Source of the DNA: Archangium violaceum | GTDB taxonomy: Bacteria; Myxococcota; Myxococcia; Myxococcales; Myxococcaceae | Reading direction: 5' to 3' | Assembly (NCBI RefSeq): GCF_016859125.1 | Contig: NZ_CP069338.1 | Coordinates: 2,604,001 to 2,668,000 of the forward strand | Length of the DNA stretch: 64,000 bases | Part shown: positions 52,965 through 61,410 of the stretch, piece by piece | Layout: each line of letters begins with the position of its first letter | How positions within the stretch are numbered: position 1 is the first letter of the stretch | The notes under the pieces: model-generated | Database searches by the model: none | What the model was told of the DNA's origin: nothing | Seen by the model: the letters and a program-made list of their open reading frames with translations, nothing else | Made by a program: the position numbers and the translations under genes

Positions 52965-54266
52965 ATGTCGGAACAGGACCTGCCTTCCAACGCACCAGAC
53001 GTCACCCCTCGGGTCAGTCCCTCGAAGTCCGGTACGCGGCGGCCCCGCAACACCCTCGTCCGTGCCCCCTCCAACTGGCTGGTGGCCGATACGAGCCACG
53101 CGCTCGACACCAACCGCCGCATCACCCAGGGCTACATCCAGCTCGCCCAGGACGTGCAGGTGTTGCTCGATCCGGACTTCCGCCCCGGCGGGGCCAGCCG
53201 AGTCCTCAACAACTGGTTCGCCTTCGCCCCCCATGCCTCCCAGGAGGCGGGCAAGGGCATGCTCGGCGCGCATCTGGCCCGCGCCATCATCGACGCGGCC
53301 CAGGGCGAGCCCTCCGAATCGGTGCAGCAGGCGCTCCAGCGCTGCGGTGTCTCCGGCCCGGAGCGGCTCGTCGCGGAGAAGGTGGGGGACACCCTGCGCT
53401 GGTTCGGTCTGTCTCACGACGTGGCCGCTTCCCTGGGCACGCTGCTGAGCGCGGCCAACCTCGACGTGCTCGCGGATCCGCGCACCTTGTGGATCTCCAC
53501 CTGGCGCTTCGCGCGTGTCCTCTACGAGGCCCCGGGTGCCACGGCGCTCGAGGCGGCCGAGGCGGTGGCGCGCACGATGGAGCAGATGCTGCTCGATGGG
53601 AACGTGGCCATCTACTCGGACATCGCGGGAGCGGCGCGCGAGTACCTCGAGTGGCGCAAGCGCTCGGGAGCCAACGCGGTGAAGCCGGCCCAGGTGGTGG
53701 AGGGCTTCGCGCTGCGGGGCGCCCGCTCCGACGAGGCCCGCCGGGCCTGGATGTACGCGCTCGAGCACGTGAAGGACTCACCGCGGCCCACGGACTTCGC
53801 GAGCGCGCTGCCCGGAGTGGGAGGGCAGAGCCTGCTGGTGGCCGCGTTCGCCCTCTTCGAGGACGCGCGCCTGGCGGCCAACGGCTCGGACCGGGACGCG
53901 CTCATCGCCTGCGCCAACAACTATCTGGCCTGGCGCGAGCAGCACGATGCCGTGCAGCCCGCCTTCACTCCGGCCACGCAGCCCGCGGGCGAGGTGCCCC
54001 GCTCCGCCCTCATGCTGGCGATGACGCCGACACTGCGGCTGCAGCTGGGCCCCGTCGCCTGGGAGCTCAGCGACTACACCGCCACGCAGAGGGATCGGGA
54101 CCACAACTTCCTCACCTCGAAGCCGACCGAGTACAACTGGGCCGTCTTCGAGGATCGCTGGCCCGCCATCCTCAACGCCTTCGAGCTCGGCTACCGCCAC
54201 CGCGAGGGACTGTGGGCGATGCCTCAGCCCCTCATCGATTCGCTGGACCTCATCGAGGTCGACTGA
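52965..54266 (+). CDS. Conserved protein of unknown function
   Basis: 433 residues, cytoplasmic by sequence. Notable conserved-looking segments: NWLVADTSHALDTNRRITQGYIQLAQ, NNWFAFAPHASQEAGKGM, NVAIYSDIAGAAREYLEWR and DRDHNFLTSKPTEYNW…FEDRWPAILNAFELGYRHREG. Mostly helical. Some of these recall DUF2515-like proteins, but I cannot confirm it. It stands alone on the plus strand between two Gly/Thr-rich exported-protein genes on the minus strand. Confidence 0.65.
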   Translation: MSEQDLPSNAPDVTPRVSPSKSGTRRPRNTLVRAPSNWLVADTSHALDTNRRITQGYIQLAQDVQVLLDPDFRPGGASRVLNNWFAFAPHASQEAGKGMLGAHLARAIIDAAQGEPSESVQQALQRCGVSGPERLVAEKVGDTLRWFGLSHDVAASLGTLLSAANLDVLADPRTLWISTWRFARVLYEAPGATALEAAEAVARTMEQMLLDGNVAIYSDIAGAAREYLEWRKRSGANAVKPAQVVEGFALRGARSDEARRAWMYALEHVKDSPRPTDFASALPGVGGQSLLVAAFALFEDARLAANGSDRDALIACANNYLAWREQHDAVQPAFTPATQPAGEVPRSALMLAMTPTLRLQLGPVAWELSDYTATQRDRDHNFLTSKPTEYNWAVFEDRWPAILNAFELGYRHREGLWAMPQPLIDSLDLIEVD

Positions 54267-54269
54267 GGC

Positions 54270-55226
54270 TCACTGGCCCGGGGCGCGCTGCTGCTGGCCC
54301 TGTGTTCCCGGCGCCTGCCGCTGCGGCTGGCCCTGAGGCGCGCCCTGCTGCTGGCGGGGCTGCCGTTGCTGGGGCTGCGTGACGATGTTGAGCGCCTGCT
54401 CCTCACCGGAGACGAGCGCGAACGAGGTCCGCACCGGCGTCCCCTCGGAGATTTTCTGCACGGGGATGCGCTCCAGACCGGGCCCCACGAATGCCCGGGT
54501 CTCGTCATTGATGGCGAGGCGGTAGAACGCACCATCCGAGGTATCGACGATGTCGATGTGCTCGGGCGTGACGTTGAGCACCCTGCCGTCGAACACCGCG
54601 GTGGCCACGGCGACGGGCCCCCGCACCTCGATGTTCGCCGTGTCCGTGGTGCCCGTATCACCCGCGCCACCCGTTCCCCCGCCACCCGTTCCGCGCAGCG
54701 CATCCACCTCGCTCTCCAGACGGGCCACGCGCTGACGCAGGAGGGTCAGCTCGCGCTGCATCGCCTCGGGGCCGCTGGACACGGGAGCCTGCTGCACCGC
54801 CGCCTGACCTCCGCCCCCACCACCGCCGGTCGCGCCCGCCCCGCCAGTCCCCGTCCCCGTCAGTCCCTGCTGCCCCTGGGGGCCAGTCCGCTGCAGGGGG
54901 ACGCTGTCCAGGCCCGTCGCGGTCCCCGAGCCCTGGGTCCCCGCGCCTCCCGTCCCCATCCCCCCAGTGCCGGCGCCTCCCGTGCCCGCGCCCCCGGTCC
55001 CGGCGGCGGGCTCGCCCGTGGCCGTTCCCACACTCCCGGCCGATTGCTGTCCCGGAGCCCCTGCGGTCCCGGTCCCCGTCGTGTCCTGTCCCCGCTCGAT
55101 GCTGGCCGTGCCCGATGGGCTCGCCGCGGGGGGTTGGGTGGTGGGGGCTCCCGCCCCCTGCTGCGCCAGGGCCACCAGAGGGGCGGTCCCCATGAAGGCC
55201 AGCGCCATCCAGATGGCTCTCCGCAT
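54270..55226 (-). CDS. Exported Gly/Thr-rich protein with coiled coil, paralogous to the gene at 52047
   Basis: 318 residues. The signal peptide is MRRAIWMALAFMGTAPLVALAQ. A long low-complexity region rich in GTGGAGTGG repeats (about 60–160) leads to a coiled coil (MQRELTLLRQRVARLESEVDAL), a small domain (VAVATAVFDGRVLNVTPEHIDIVDTSDG…) and a Gln/Arg/Pro-rich tail. The domain order matches the gene at 52047 (signal, linker, coiled coil, small beta domain). Function unknown; the C-terminal domain may bind a ligand. Confidence 0.7.
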   Translation of the reverse strand: MRRAIWMALAFMGTAPLVALAQQGAGAPTTQPPAASPSGTASIERGQDTTGTGTAGAPGQQSAGSVGTATGEPAAGTGGAGTGGAGTGGMGTGGAGTQGSGTATGLDSVPLQRTGPQGQQGLTGTGTGGAGATGGGGGGGQAAVQQAPVSSGPEAMQRELTLLRQRVARLESEVDALRGTGGGGTGGAGDTGTTDTANIEVRGPVAVATAVFDGRVLNVTPEHIDIVDTSDGAFYRLAINDETRAFVGPGLERIPVQKISEGTPVRTSFALVSGEEQALNIVTQPQQRQPRQQQGAPQGQPQRQAPGTQGQQQRAPGQ

Positions 55227-55400
55227 GCAATCCTCCTCGTCGACCCCTCCCCGTGGCGCAAAGGTGGGAATTGTTCGTGAAGGGACACACCCGGCCGGGG
55301 ACGGCCCATGCCTCCCTGGCGGCCCTCGGGCCGGGGGGCCTCGGGTTGACGGGCCCGGCGGGCATGAAAGAGAACGAGCGGTGAAACTTCCGGCGGCTTC

Positions 55401-56036
55401 ATGTCACCACGGCGCGTGGCCCACCTTTTCGCGGTCCGAATGACCCTCGTTGGCGGCGCGTCCTCGGAACAGGACGCCGAGCGCCGGCTGCTGGCGCGCG
55501 CGCGGAAGGGCGATCCGGTCGCGTTCCGCACCCTCTTCGAGCAGCACGCCCCCGCCGTCTGGCGCTTCCTGCGCGATCTCTTCCGGGACGACGCCGCCGC
55601 GGATGAGGCCACCCAGGAGACCTTCGTCCGGGCGCACGGGCGGCTCGGAGCGCTGCGCGACGACGCGCGGCTGGCCTCGTGGCTGTTGGGGATTGCGCGC
55701 CACATCTACCTCGAGTCGCGCCGGACGCGGGGCACGCACCTGGACATCGCCTCCGAGGAGAGCGAGCCGCTGCTGGAATCGGCGCTGCCCTCGCCGACGC
55801 CGGAGGATCTGCTGTTGGACCGGGAGTTGGAGGGACTGTTGGCGGAGGCGCTCGGGGAGCTGCGCGAGGAGCGGCGCTCGGCGTTGCTGCTGCGCATCGA
55901 CCATGGGCTGGCGTACGAGGACATCGCCCAGGTGATGGGCTGGTCCCTGCCCAAGGTGAAGAATGAAATCCACCGGGCGCGGCTGCAGCTGCGGGAGCGG
56001 CTCGCCGGGCACGTCGGAAACGGAGGTCGTCCATGA
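55401..56036 (+). CDS. ECF-type RNA polymerase sigma factor
   Basis: 211 residues from ATG 55401; ATG 55440 (MTLVGGASSEQDAE…) is an equally likely start with 198 residues. Region 2 (VAFRTLFEQHAPAVWRFLRDLFRDDAAADEATQETFVRAHGRL) and region 4 (LLRIDHGLAYEDIAQVMGWSLPKVKNEIHRARLQL) are complete. Its stop overlaps the ATG of the anti-sigma gene, the usual pairing for stress or envelope response. Confidence 0.92.
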   Translation: MSPRRVAHLFAVRMTLVGGASSEQDAERRLLARARKGDPVAFRTLFEQHAPAVWRFLRDLFRDDAAADEATQETFVRAHGRLGALRDDARLASWLLGIARHIYLESRRTRGTHLDIASEESEPLLESALPSPTPEDLLLDRELEGLLAEALGELREERRSALLLRIDHGLAYEDIAQVMGWSLPKVKNEIHRARLQLRERLAGHVGNGGRP

Positions 56037-56515
56037 GCCCCCCCTGCCGCGAGTCGGACCTGGACGCGCTCCTCGCCGGAGAGCTCTCCGAGGAGGAAGC
56101 GGAGCGCGTGAGCGCGCATGCCACCACGTGTGTCACGTGCGCGCGGACACTGGCGTGGCTGCGCCTGGAGCGGGGGTGGATGGCTCAGCGGGCGAGGCGC
56201 ATGCCGTCGAGACCGGCGCTGAGCTTCGGTGCGCTGGAGGCCCGGCTGCGTCCGTCGCAGGCGCCGCACCAGGGCCGCTGGGAGCACGGAGGAAGGATGG
56301 CGCTGGGCGCCGTGGCGGCGGTGGCCTTCATGGCGCTGAGCCTGGTGCCACAGGCGCGTCCCACGTCCTTCGACTCCGAGGAGCCATGGGGGGACGGGCT
56401 CGTCTCCGTGGCGACGGTGCCCGCGTGCATGGACCCGAGCGTCGAGGCCGTGGCCCGGGTCGAGGCGAGATTCGGCGCCTGCCTGCTGGCCTCGCCCGCG
56501 CGGCCACTGCGCTGA
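56033..56515 (+). CDS. Membrane anti-sigma factor with zinc-finger (ZAS-type) N-terminus
   Basis: 160 residues. The N-terminal zinc site HATTCVTC (HxxxCxxC, residues about 30–37) fits the zf-HC2 anti-sigma domain. One transmembrane helix lies at about 87–103 (MALGAVAAVAFMALSLV), and the periplasmic tail has two Cys. It overlaps the sigma gene by ATGA and should hold that sigma factor at the membrane until a signal arrives. Confidence 0.85.
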   Translation: MSPPCRESDLDALLAGELSEEEAERVSAHATTCVTCARTLAWLRLERGWMAQRARRMPSRPALSFGALEARLRPSQAPHQGRWEHGGRMALGAVAAVAFMALSLVPQARPTSFDSEEPWGDGLVSVATVPACMDPSVEAVARVEARFGACLLASPARPLR

Positions 56516-56575
56516 GACGGGCGGAGGGTGCGCTCCCGAGGTTCCGGGAGCGCCGGGGAGCAGCCCCGCCCGGGA

Positions 56576-58426
56576 CTACGGCTGGGCCTTGGCCTTGTCC
56601 ACCGCCGCCTTGGCCTGCACCAGCCCGTAGCCGAAGACGATGTCCTTGCCCGTGGACGGCTCCTCCGGCACCTCGGGATCCACGAGGTTATTCGCGGTGC
56701 TCTCGAGGATGGCGCGCACTTCCTTGTTGGTGAGCGAGGGACGGGCGCTCCACACCAGCGCGGCCACGGCGGAGACGTGGGGCGTGGCCATGGAGGTACC
56801 GGTGCTGAAGGCGTAGTCGCCGCCGCGGATGCCCACGGTCACGGTGTTGCCAAGCTGGGCGCGGATGTCGTTGACGAGGGTGGTGGGGATGGCCGTCACC
56901 GGCGGCCAGGTGGCCGGGGAGCCCAGCGTGAAGCCCAGGGCCTCGTCATCCTCGGGGTCGTTGTTGGCGATGATGACGGCGCGCGCGCCCTGGGAGCGCA
57001 CGTTCTTCACCTTGTCGCTGAACTTGATCTCCCCACCGCGAGTCACGTAGGCCACGAAGCCCTCGCAGGTGGCCTCCTCCTGGGGGCACGAGCGATTGTT
57101 CTCCCCCAGGCCGCAGTCGATGAGCTTGCCCGAGTACTCCTCGTAGGGGACGTAGTCGAAGGCGGACGAGGCGTAGAAGTTGCCGCCGGCCACCAGGTTC
57201 GCGAAGGGCGACTGGCCCTGCGGGTAGGTGGAGTAGATGTTCACGCCGGGGGCCACCAGGCTCAGGTGCTCTCCGCCCTGCGAGAACTTGGGGTGCTTGC
57301 TTTCGGCGTCCACCGCGCCCACGGCGATCACGGACTCATAGGCGGCCGGGTAGACCTTGGACTCCGGGGTGGCGAGCTCACCGCCGTTGCCGCTGGCCGC
57401 GATGGAGAGCATGCCCGCCGCGTAGACCTCGTCGAAGGCCGTCTTCTCGGCCTCGTCCGGGGTGGACGAGCCGAGCGAGAGCGAGGCGATGTGCGCCCCC
57501 TCCGCCTTGCACCAGCGGAGCGCCGCGATGACGTCCGAGGTACGCCCATCCCCGTTCTCGTCGAGCACGCGGGCGACGAGCAGCTTGGCGCCGGGGGCCA
57601 GGCCCACCATGCCGTTGGGGCTCAGCGAGGTGTCATTGGGGTTCACCTGGCCGCCGGAGCCGAGCTGGGCGACGATGGTGCCCGCCACGTGGGTGCCGTG
57701 GCCGCCGCCCCAGACGCCCGACGTGTCCTTGTCCTCGGGCACGTCGTCGTTGTCGACGAAGTCCTTGCCACCGATGTACGCGGCCTTGAGCTCGGGGTGG
57801 TTCGGGTCGATGCCGCTATCGATGACGCACACGGTGATGCCCTCGCCGGTGGGGGCACCGGTGTCGAGCACGCCATTGTTGTCGGTGTCCCACACCTGGT
57901 TGGCCTGCGTCATCTGAACGGCCCAGGTGTACTCGGCGGTGCTGCCGGTGGCGCCAGGCGCGCCGAGCAGGGCGGACACGGGCACCCACGGCGACATGCC
58001 GAGCGCGTGCACCGGCCGGTCCGGGGTGATGGAGAGCACGTCGGGATCCTGGGCGAGCCGGGCCCGGGCCTCGGGGGTGAGGGAGAGGGCCAGGGTGTCG
58101 AGGCTGGGCCAGTGGTACTTCACGCGGGCGCCCAGCTTGCGCACCCTGTCCTCACGAAGGAGGGACACGGCGGCGGCCTGCACACCGGTCCGCTTGCGAA
58201 AGCGCACCAGCATCGGCTGGGGGCCGTTGTCGGACGTGGAGGAACTGCTCAACGCGGAGGAAACCGTGGCCTGCCCCAGGGACATCAGGGGAGCCGAGCG
58301 GCTCAGGTCCTCGACGACGAGCTCCGGACAGAGCGGCAGCTCCTGCGGCTCCGTGTCGATGGGCTCGGGCTCCTTGCAAGCACTCGCGCCCAACCCCAGC
58401 AGGCCCAACAGCACCAATCGCCTCAT
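56576..58426 (-). CDS. Subtilisin-family (S8) serine protease, lipoprotein
   Basis: 616 residues. The lipoprotein signal MRRLVLLGLLGLGASAC is followed by an I9-type propeptide (about 60–140) and the S8 domain: Asp203 in VIDSGIDPNH, His243 in GHGTHVAGT, and Ser545 in GTSMATPH. Between His and Ser lies a long insert with a PA-like domain (KNVRSQGARAVIIANNDPEDDE). AAGGAGA upstream of ATG 58426 fixes the start. It is a secreted or outer-membrane-anchored protease of the predatory or nutritional kind common in myxobacteria. Confidence 0.9.
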   Translation of the reverse strand: MRRLVLLGLLGLGASACKEPEPIDTEPQELPLCPELVVEDLSRSAPLMSLGQATVSSALSSSSTSDNGPQPMLVRFRKRTGVQAAAVSLLREDRVRKLGARVKYHWPSLDTLALSLTPEARARLAQDPDVLSITPDRPVHALGMSPWVPVSALLGAPGATGSTAEYTWAVQMTQANQVWDTDNNGVLDTGAPTGEGITVCVIDSGIDPNHPELKAAYIGGKDFVDNDDVPEDKDTSGVWGGGHGTHVAGTIVAQLGSGGQVNPNDTSLSPNGMVGLAPGAKLLVARVLDENGDGRTSDVIAALRWCKAEGAHIASLSLGSSTPDEAEKTAFDEVYAAGMLSIAASGNGGELATPESKVYPAAYESVIAVGAVDAESKHPKFSQGGEHLSLVAPGVNIYSTYPQGQSPFANLVAGGNFYASSAFDYVPYEEYSGKLIDCGLGENNRSCPQEEATCEGFVAYVTRGGEIKFSDKVKNVRSQGARAVIIANNDPEDDEALGFTLGSPATWPPVTAIPTTLVNDIRAQLGNTVTVGIRGGDYAFSTGTSMATPHVSAVAALVWSARPSLTNKEVRAILESTANNLVDPEVPEEPSTGKDIVFGYGLVQAKAAVDKAKAQP

Positions 58427-58611
58427 GAGAACGTCTCCTTGCACCACATCCGTGGGGGGAAGGCACCGCCGGGTGGCACCGGGCGGAGAAATGGGCCTGA
58501 CCAACGGCTGGTCGGCACACCCATTCCCTATTGAACCACGGTAGGTCGTCTGCTTGGAGGGCGGTAGGGAGGACGGACGGGTCCTCCCCGGCGGGTGCGG
58601 GCTGGTGGACG

Positions 58612-60339
58612 TCAGCGCTCGGCGGGCTCGATGCCGAAGAGCCGCTCCACGTCACGGGAGTAGTCGGCGAGCCGCCGCTCGACGGCGTCCGGGCCCCAGC
58701 CCAGGAGGGGCGCCATGTCGGAAGCGGCCAGGCGAGCGGCGGCCCGGCCCAGGTCTCGAGTCTCGAAGGCGACCTTGAGGCGGCGCACGAGCAGGTCGGA
58801 CAGTGTGTGGACGAGCTCGTAGGTGACGCAGTGGACGGCCTCGGCGCGGATATAGGGAAGGCCTGGGACGAGCGGCTCGGCGAGGTGGGGCTGCTCGCGG
58901 GTGAGGGCCCACACCAGGCGCCAACGGGAGCCGTAGGCGCGCACGAGGTGGACGGCGGTCTCCTCGCGGCGCACCTCGGCGCGGGCGGCGGAGAGCTCCG
59001 CGTCGAACGAGGGGATGTCGCCACCGGGCAGGGGAAGGGAGTCGGTGGGGGCCTTGTGGCGGGGGCCGCCGAGCACCTTCTCGACGGCGTTCACGGCGTC
59101 ACGGGCCATGACGCGGTAGGTGGTGAGCTTGCCGCCGGAGATGGCGAGGACGCCGGTGGGGCTCGTGTGGATGGCGTGCTCGCGGCTGGCGCTGTTGGCG
59201 TCGCCCTGGCCATAGCCGCTGGCCACGAGGGGGCGGATGCCGGCCCAGGCGCTGACGACGTCCTCGCGGACGAGGTGGGCCTGGGGGAAGAAGGCATTGG
59301 CCGAGGTGAGCAGGTAGTCCACGTCGGAGAGGCTGGCGCGCACCTCGGAGGGGTGGGCGTGGGTGGGGGTCTCCGTGGTGCCGATGATGGTGTGGGTATC
59401 GGCGGGGAGGACGAACATCACCCGGCCATCGACGGGAGACAGCAGGGTGATGGCGGTGTCGGTGGGGAGCCGCTCGCGGGGGACGGAGATGTGGACGCCC
59501 TTGGTGCCGCGGACGGAGGGCGTGGAGCCATTGGCGTCGAGCTTGCGGATTTCATCGCTCCAGGGCCCGGTGGCGCTGACGAGCACGCGGGCGCGGACGG
59601 TGATTTGTTGGCCGGTGAGCGCATCGACGACGGTGGCGCCCTGGGCGCGGCCCTGCTCGATGAGGAGGGAGCTGACGAAGGCGTGGTTGAGGACGATGGC
59701 ACCGGCCTCGGAGGCTCCGATGGCGTTGGCGAGGGTGAGGCGGGCGTCGTCGGTGGCGGCGTCGTAGTAGCGGGAGCCCCCCTTGAGGCCCTCGGTGCGG
59801 ATGCCGGGGACGGCCTCGGACACCTCGCGGGCATTGAGGCTGCGCGCGGCCTTCACGTTCCGGAAGAGGGCGAGGGCGTCATACAGCATGAGGCCGGCGG
59901 CGAGCTTCCAGCGGGGGATGCGAGCGCCCTGGTAGACGGGCCAGACGAAGGAGAGGGGCCGGACGAGGTGGGCGGCGAGGCGCAGGAGCCGATAGCGTTC
60001 GATGCTGGACTCGAAGACGAGGCCGAGGTGGCCGTGCTCGAGGTAGCGGACGCCGCCGTGGATGAGGCGGGAGGAGCGGCTGGAGGTACCGGAGGCGAAG
60101 TCCTCGCGCTCGACGAGGGCGACGCGGAGGCCGCGGAGGGCGGCATCACGGGCGATGCCACAACCGGTGACCCCCCCGCCGATGACGAGGACGTCGAACT
60201 GTTGGGACGAGAGGGCGAGCAGGCGCTCGGAGCGAGGAGCGGGGGGCTGGGGAGGAGGCGGAGGGAGGAGGCCCAAGGCGCCCGAGTCACCGCGGTGGGC
60301 GGGAGCAGGAGCGGGCGGGGCGACGGATTCAGGACGCAC
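58612..60339 (-). CDS. glpD: Aerobic glycerol-3-phosphate dehydrogenase
   Basis: 575 residues. Oxidises sn-glycerol-3-phosphate to dihydroxyacetone phosphate at the membrane, passing electrons to quinone. FAD-binding VIGGGVTGCGIARDAALRG and RSSRLIHGGVRYLEHG are diagnostic, as are GPWSDE, GTKGVHISVPR and ISGGKLTTYR. The start is uncertain: no ATG lies near the domain. GTG 60339 is chosen because the longer frame runs through an intergenic hairpin repeat. The first about 40 residues are Pro/Ala-rich. No glycerol kinase or transporter gene is adjacent. Confidence 0.88.
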   Translation of the reverse strand: MRPESVAPPAPAPAHRGDSGALGLLPPPPPQPPAPRSERLLALSSQQFDVLVIGGGVTGCGIARDAALRGLRVALVEREDFASGTSSRSSRLIHGGVRYLEHGHLGLVFESSIERYRLLRLAAHLVRPLSFVWPVYQGARIPRWKLAAGLMLYDALALFRNVKAARSLNAREVSEAVPGIRTEGLKGGSRYYDAATDDARLTLANAIGASEAGAIVLNHAFVSSLLIEQGRAQGATVVDALTGQQITVRARVLVSATGPWSDEIRKLDANGSTPSVRGTKGVHISVPRERLPTDTAITLLSPVDGRVMFVLPADTHTIIGTTETPTHAHPSEVRASLSDVDYLLTSANAFFPQAHLVREDVVSAWAGIRPLVASGYGQGDANSASREHAIHTSPTGVLAISGGKLTTYRVMARDAVNAVEKVLGGPRHKAPTDSLPLPGGDIPSFDAELSAARAEVRREETAVHLVRAYGSRWRLVWALTREQPHLAEPLVPGLPYIRAEAVHCVTYELVHTLSDLLVRRLKVAFETRDLGRAAARLAASDMAPLLGWGPDAVERRLADYSRDVERLFGIEPAER

Positions 60340-60412
60340 GGAAGCAGTGTAACGGCGGGGCGGCGTTGGGGGCAGCAGGAAGCGAACGCGGTGCGTCAAG
60401 AGGAGCCCCCTC

Positions 60413-60433
60413 CCCTCTCCCGCTGGGAGAGGG
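60413..60433. repeat. Hairpin repeat CCCTCTCCC-gct-GGGAGAGGG
   Basis: A perfect 9-bp inverted repeat with a 3-base loop, flanked by GTGAGGG-type sequence. It has the form of the short dispersed intergenic palindromes common in high-GC genomes. It lies 74 bases upstream of glpD and 109 bases after the small hydrophilic gene's stop on the same strand, so it may act as a terminator. Only one copy was noticed in the window. Confidence 0.6.
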
Positions 60434-60541
60434 ACGGGGTGAGGGTATGAGGAACCCGGGTTGTGAGACTCCGGGCCGGGAGCCACGGTGGGCCCCCGAG
60501 AGAAGACCGGGGACCCACCAGGAGAACGCCAGCGGAGAACG

Positions 60542-60754
60542 TCAGCGCCGGGTCTGGTTGGAGGAGGAATCCGTCCTGGAGTTATCGGAGGAGGAGTTCC
60601 CACCGCCGGACTTCCGGGACGGATGAGCGTCGCTGTTGGGGTTCAGCTGGTTGGACCTGTTGTCGCGGTCCTGCTTGAAGGCGGGGTTGTTGGGATTCTT
60701 GGTATCGGAACGCTGGTCGTTGGAGCGCGGGTCGTTGTTGGGAGTGTTGGCCAC
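60542..60754 (-). CDS. Small hydrophilic Asn/Ser/Asp-rich protein
   Basis: 70 residues, almost entirely polar (NNDPRSNDQRSDTKNPNNPA…), with no hydrophobic core, and likely disordered. GTG 60754 is chosen because GGAGG lies 5 bases before it (…TGGAGGTACCC), although an ATG occurs at 60766. Composition is quite unlike its neighbours. Perhaps a stress or desiccation-type protein; no family recognised. Confidence 0.55.
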   Translation of the reverse strand: MANTPNNDPRSNDQRSDTKNPNNPAFKQDRDNRSNQLNPNSDAHPSRKSGGGNSSSDNSRTDSSSNQTRR

Positions 60755-60928
60755 GGGTACCTCCATGAAGCCGGGCGTCAGGCCCGGGGAGACGCAAACT
60801 AGGAGTGCCCTGGAGGAGAGACACCGGGGCCGGTGGGGAGGGGGCACTGTCGGGAACAGGGGGAGAGGGCTGCGAGCGAGGCGAACCGTGCATACCTCCA
60901 CGAGAAGCCCGGGCCTGGGAGGTAGCGC

Positions 60929-61354
60929 GTGAAGACAGTGACGTATGAGCGCAGCGGGAGGACGAACACGGGGGCGCAGGCGGTGCGGGTGGAGGGAATG
61001 AGACACCTGCGCGTGCTGGAGCAGGGGGAGACGGTGGTGGAGAGGGACCTGACGGAGGAGGAAGTCGAGCGCTTGAGGCCGCTGCTGGAGGAAGCGGAGC
61101 ACCTGCCCGCGCCAGCGGTGTTGGAGCCAGCGGCGGGAGGCCCGAGGGGGATGGCGGTGAGCCTGGCCTTCGAGGACGAGGAGACGCCGCGGGTGCGACT
61201 GGAGGCGCATGCGGGGCAGACGGCGAAGGGGGACGGGACGCCGTACGACGCCCTGCTCTCGGAGTTGGACGAGCTGCTGACGCAGGAGCTGCACGAGCGG
61301 GCGCCGAGGCACGCGCACGCGGTCCTGCCGCACGAGCTGCGTCAGCAGGAATGA
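60929..61354 (+). CDS. Conserved acidic protein of unknown function
   Basis: 141 residues from GTG 60929, with GGGAGG upstream. An N-terminal strand-rich part (RHLRVLEQGETVVERDLTEEEVERLRPLLEEAEHLP) is followed by VSLAFEDEETPRVRLEAHAG and a helical end. It may be a small regulatory domain. Not recognised. It is divergent from the small hydrophilic gene. Confidence 0.6.
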   Translation: MKTVTYERSGRTNTGAQAVRVEGMRHLRVLEQGETVVERDLTEEEVERLRPLLEEAEHLPAPAVLEPAAGGPRGMAVSLAFEDEETPRVRLEAHAGQTAKGDGTPYDALLSELDELLTQELHERAPRHAHAVLPHELRQQE

Positions 61355-61410
61355 CTCACGGGAACGACGGCCGCGGGGAGGCGAGAGCCATTCCCGGGCC
61401 GTGAAGCGGC

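Noticed and set aside
56528-60450. Very long plus-strand frames opposite the subtilase and GlpD genes
   Set aside because: Gly/Val/Asp low-complexity translations typical of antisense to GC-rich genes; the minus strand has complete catalytic motifs.
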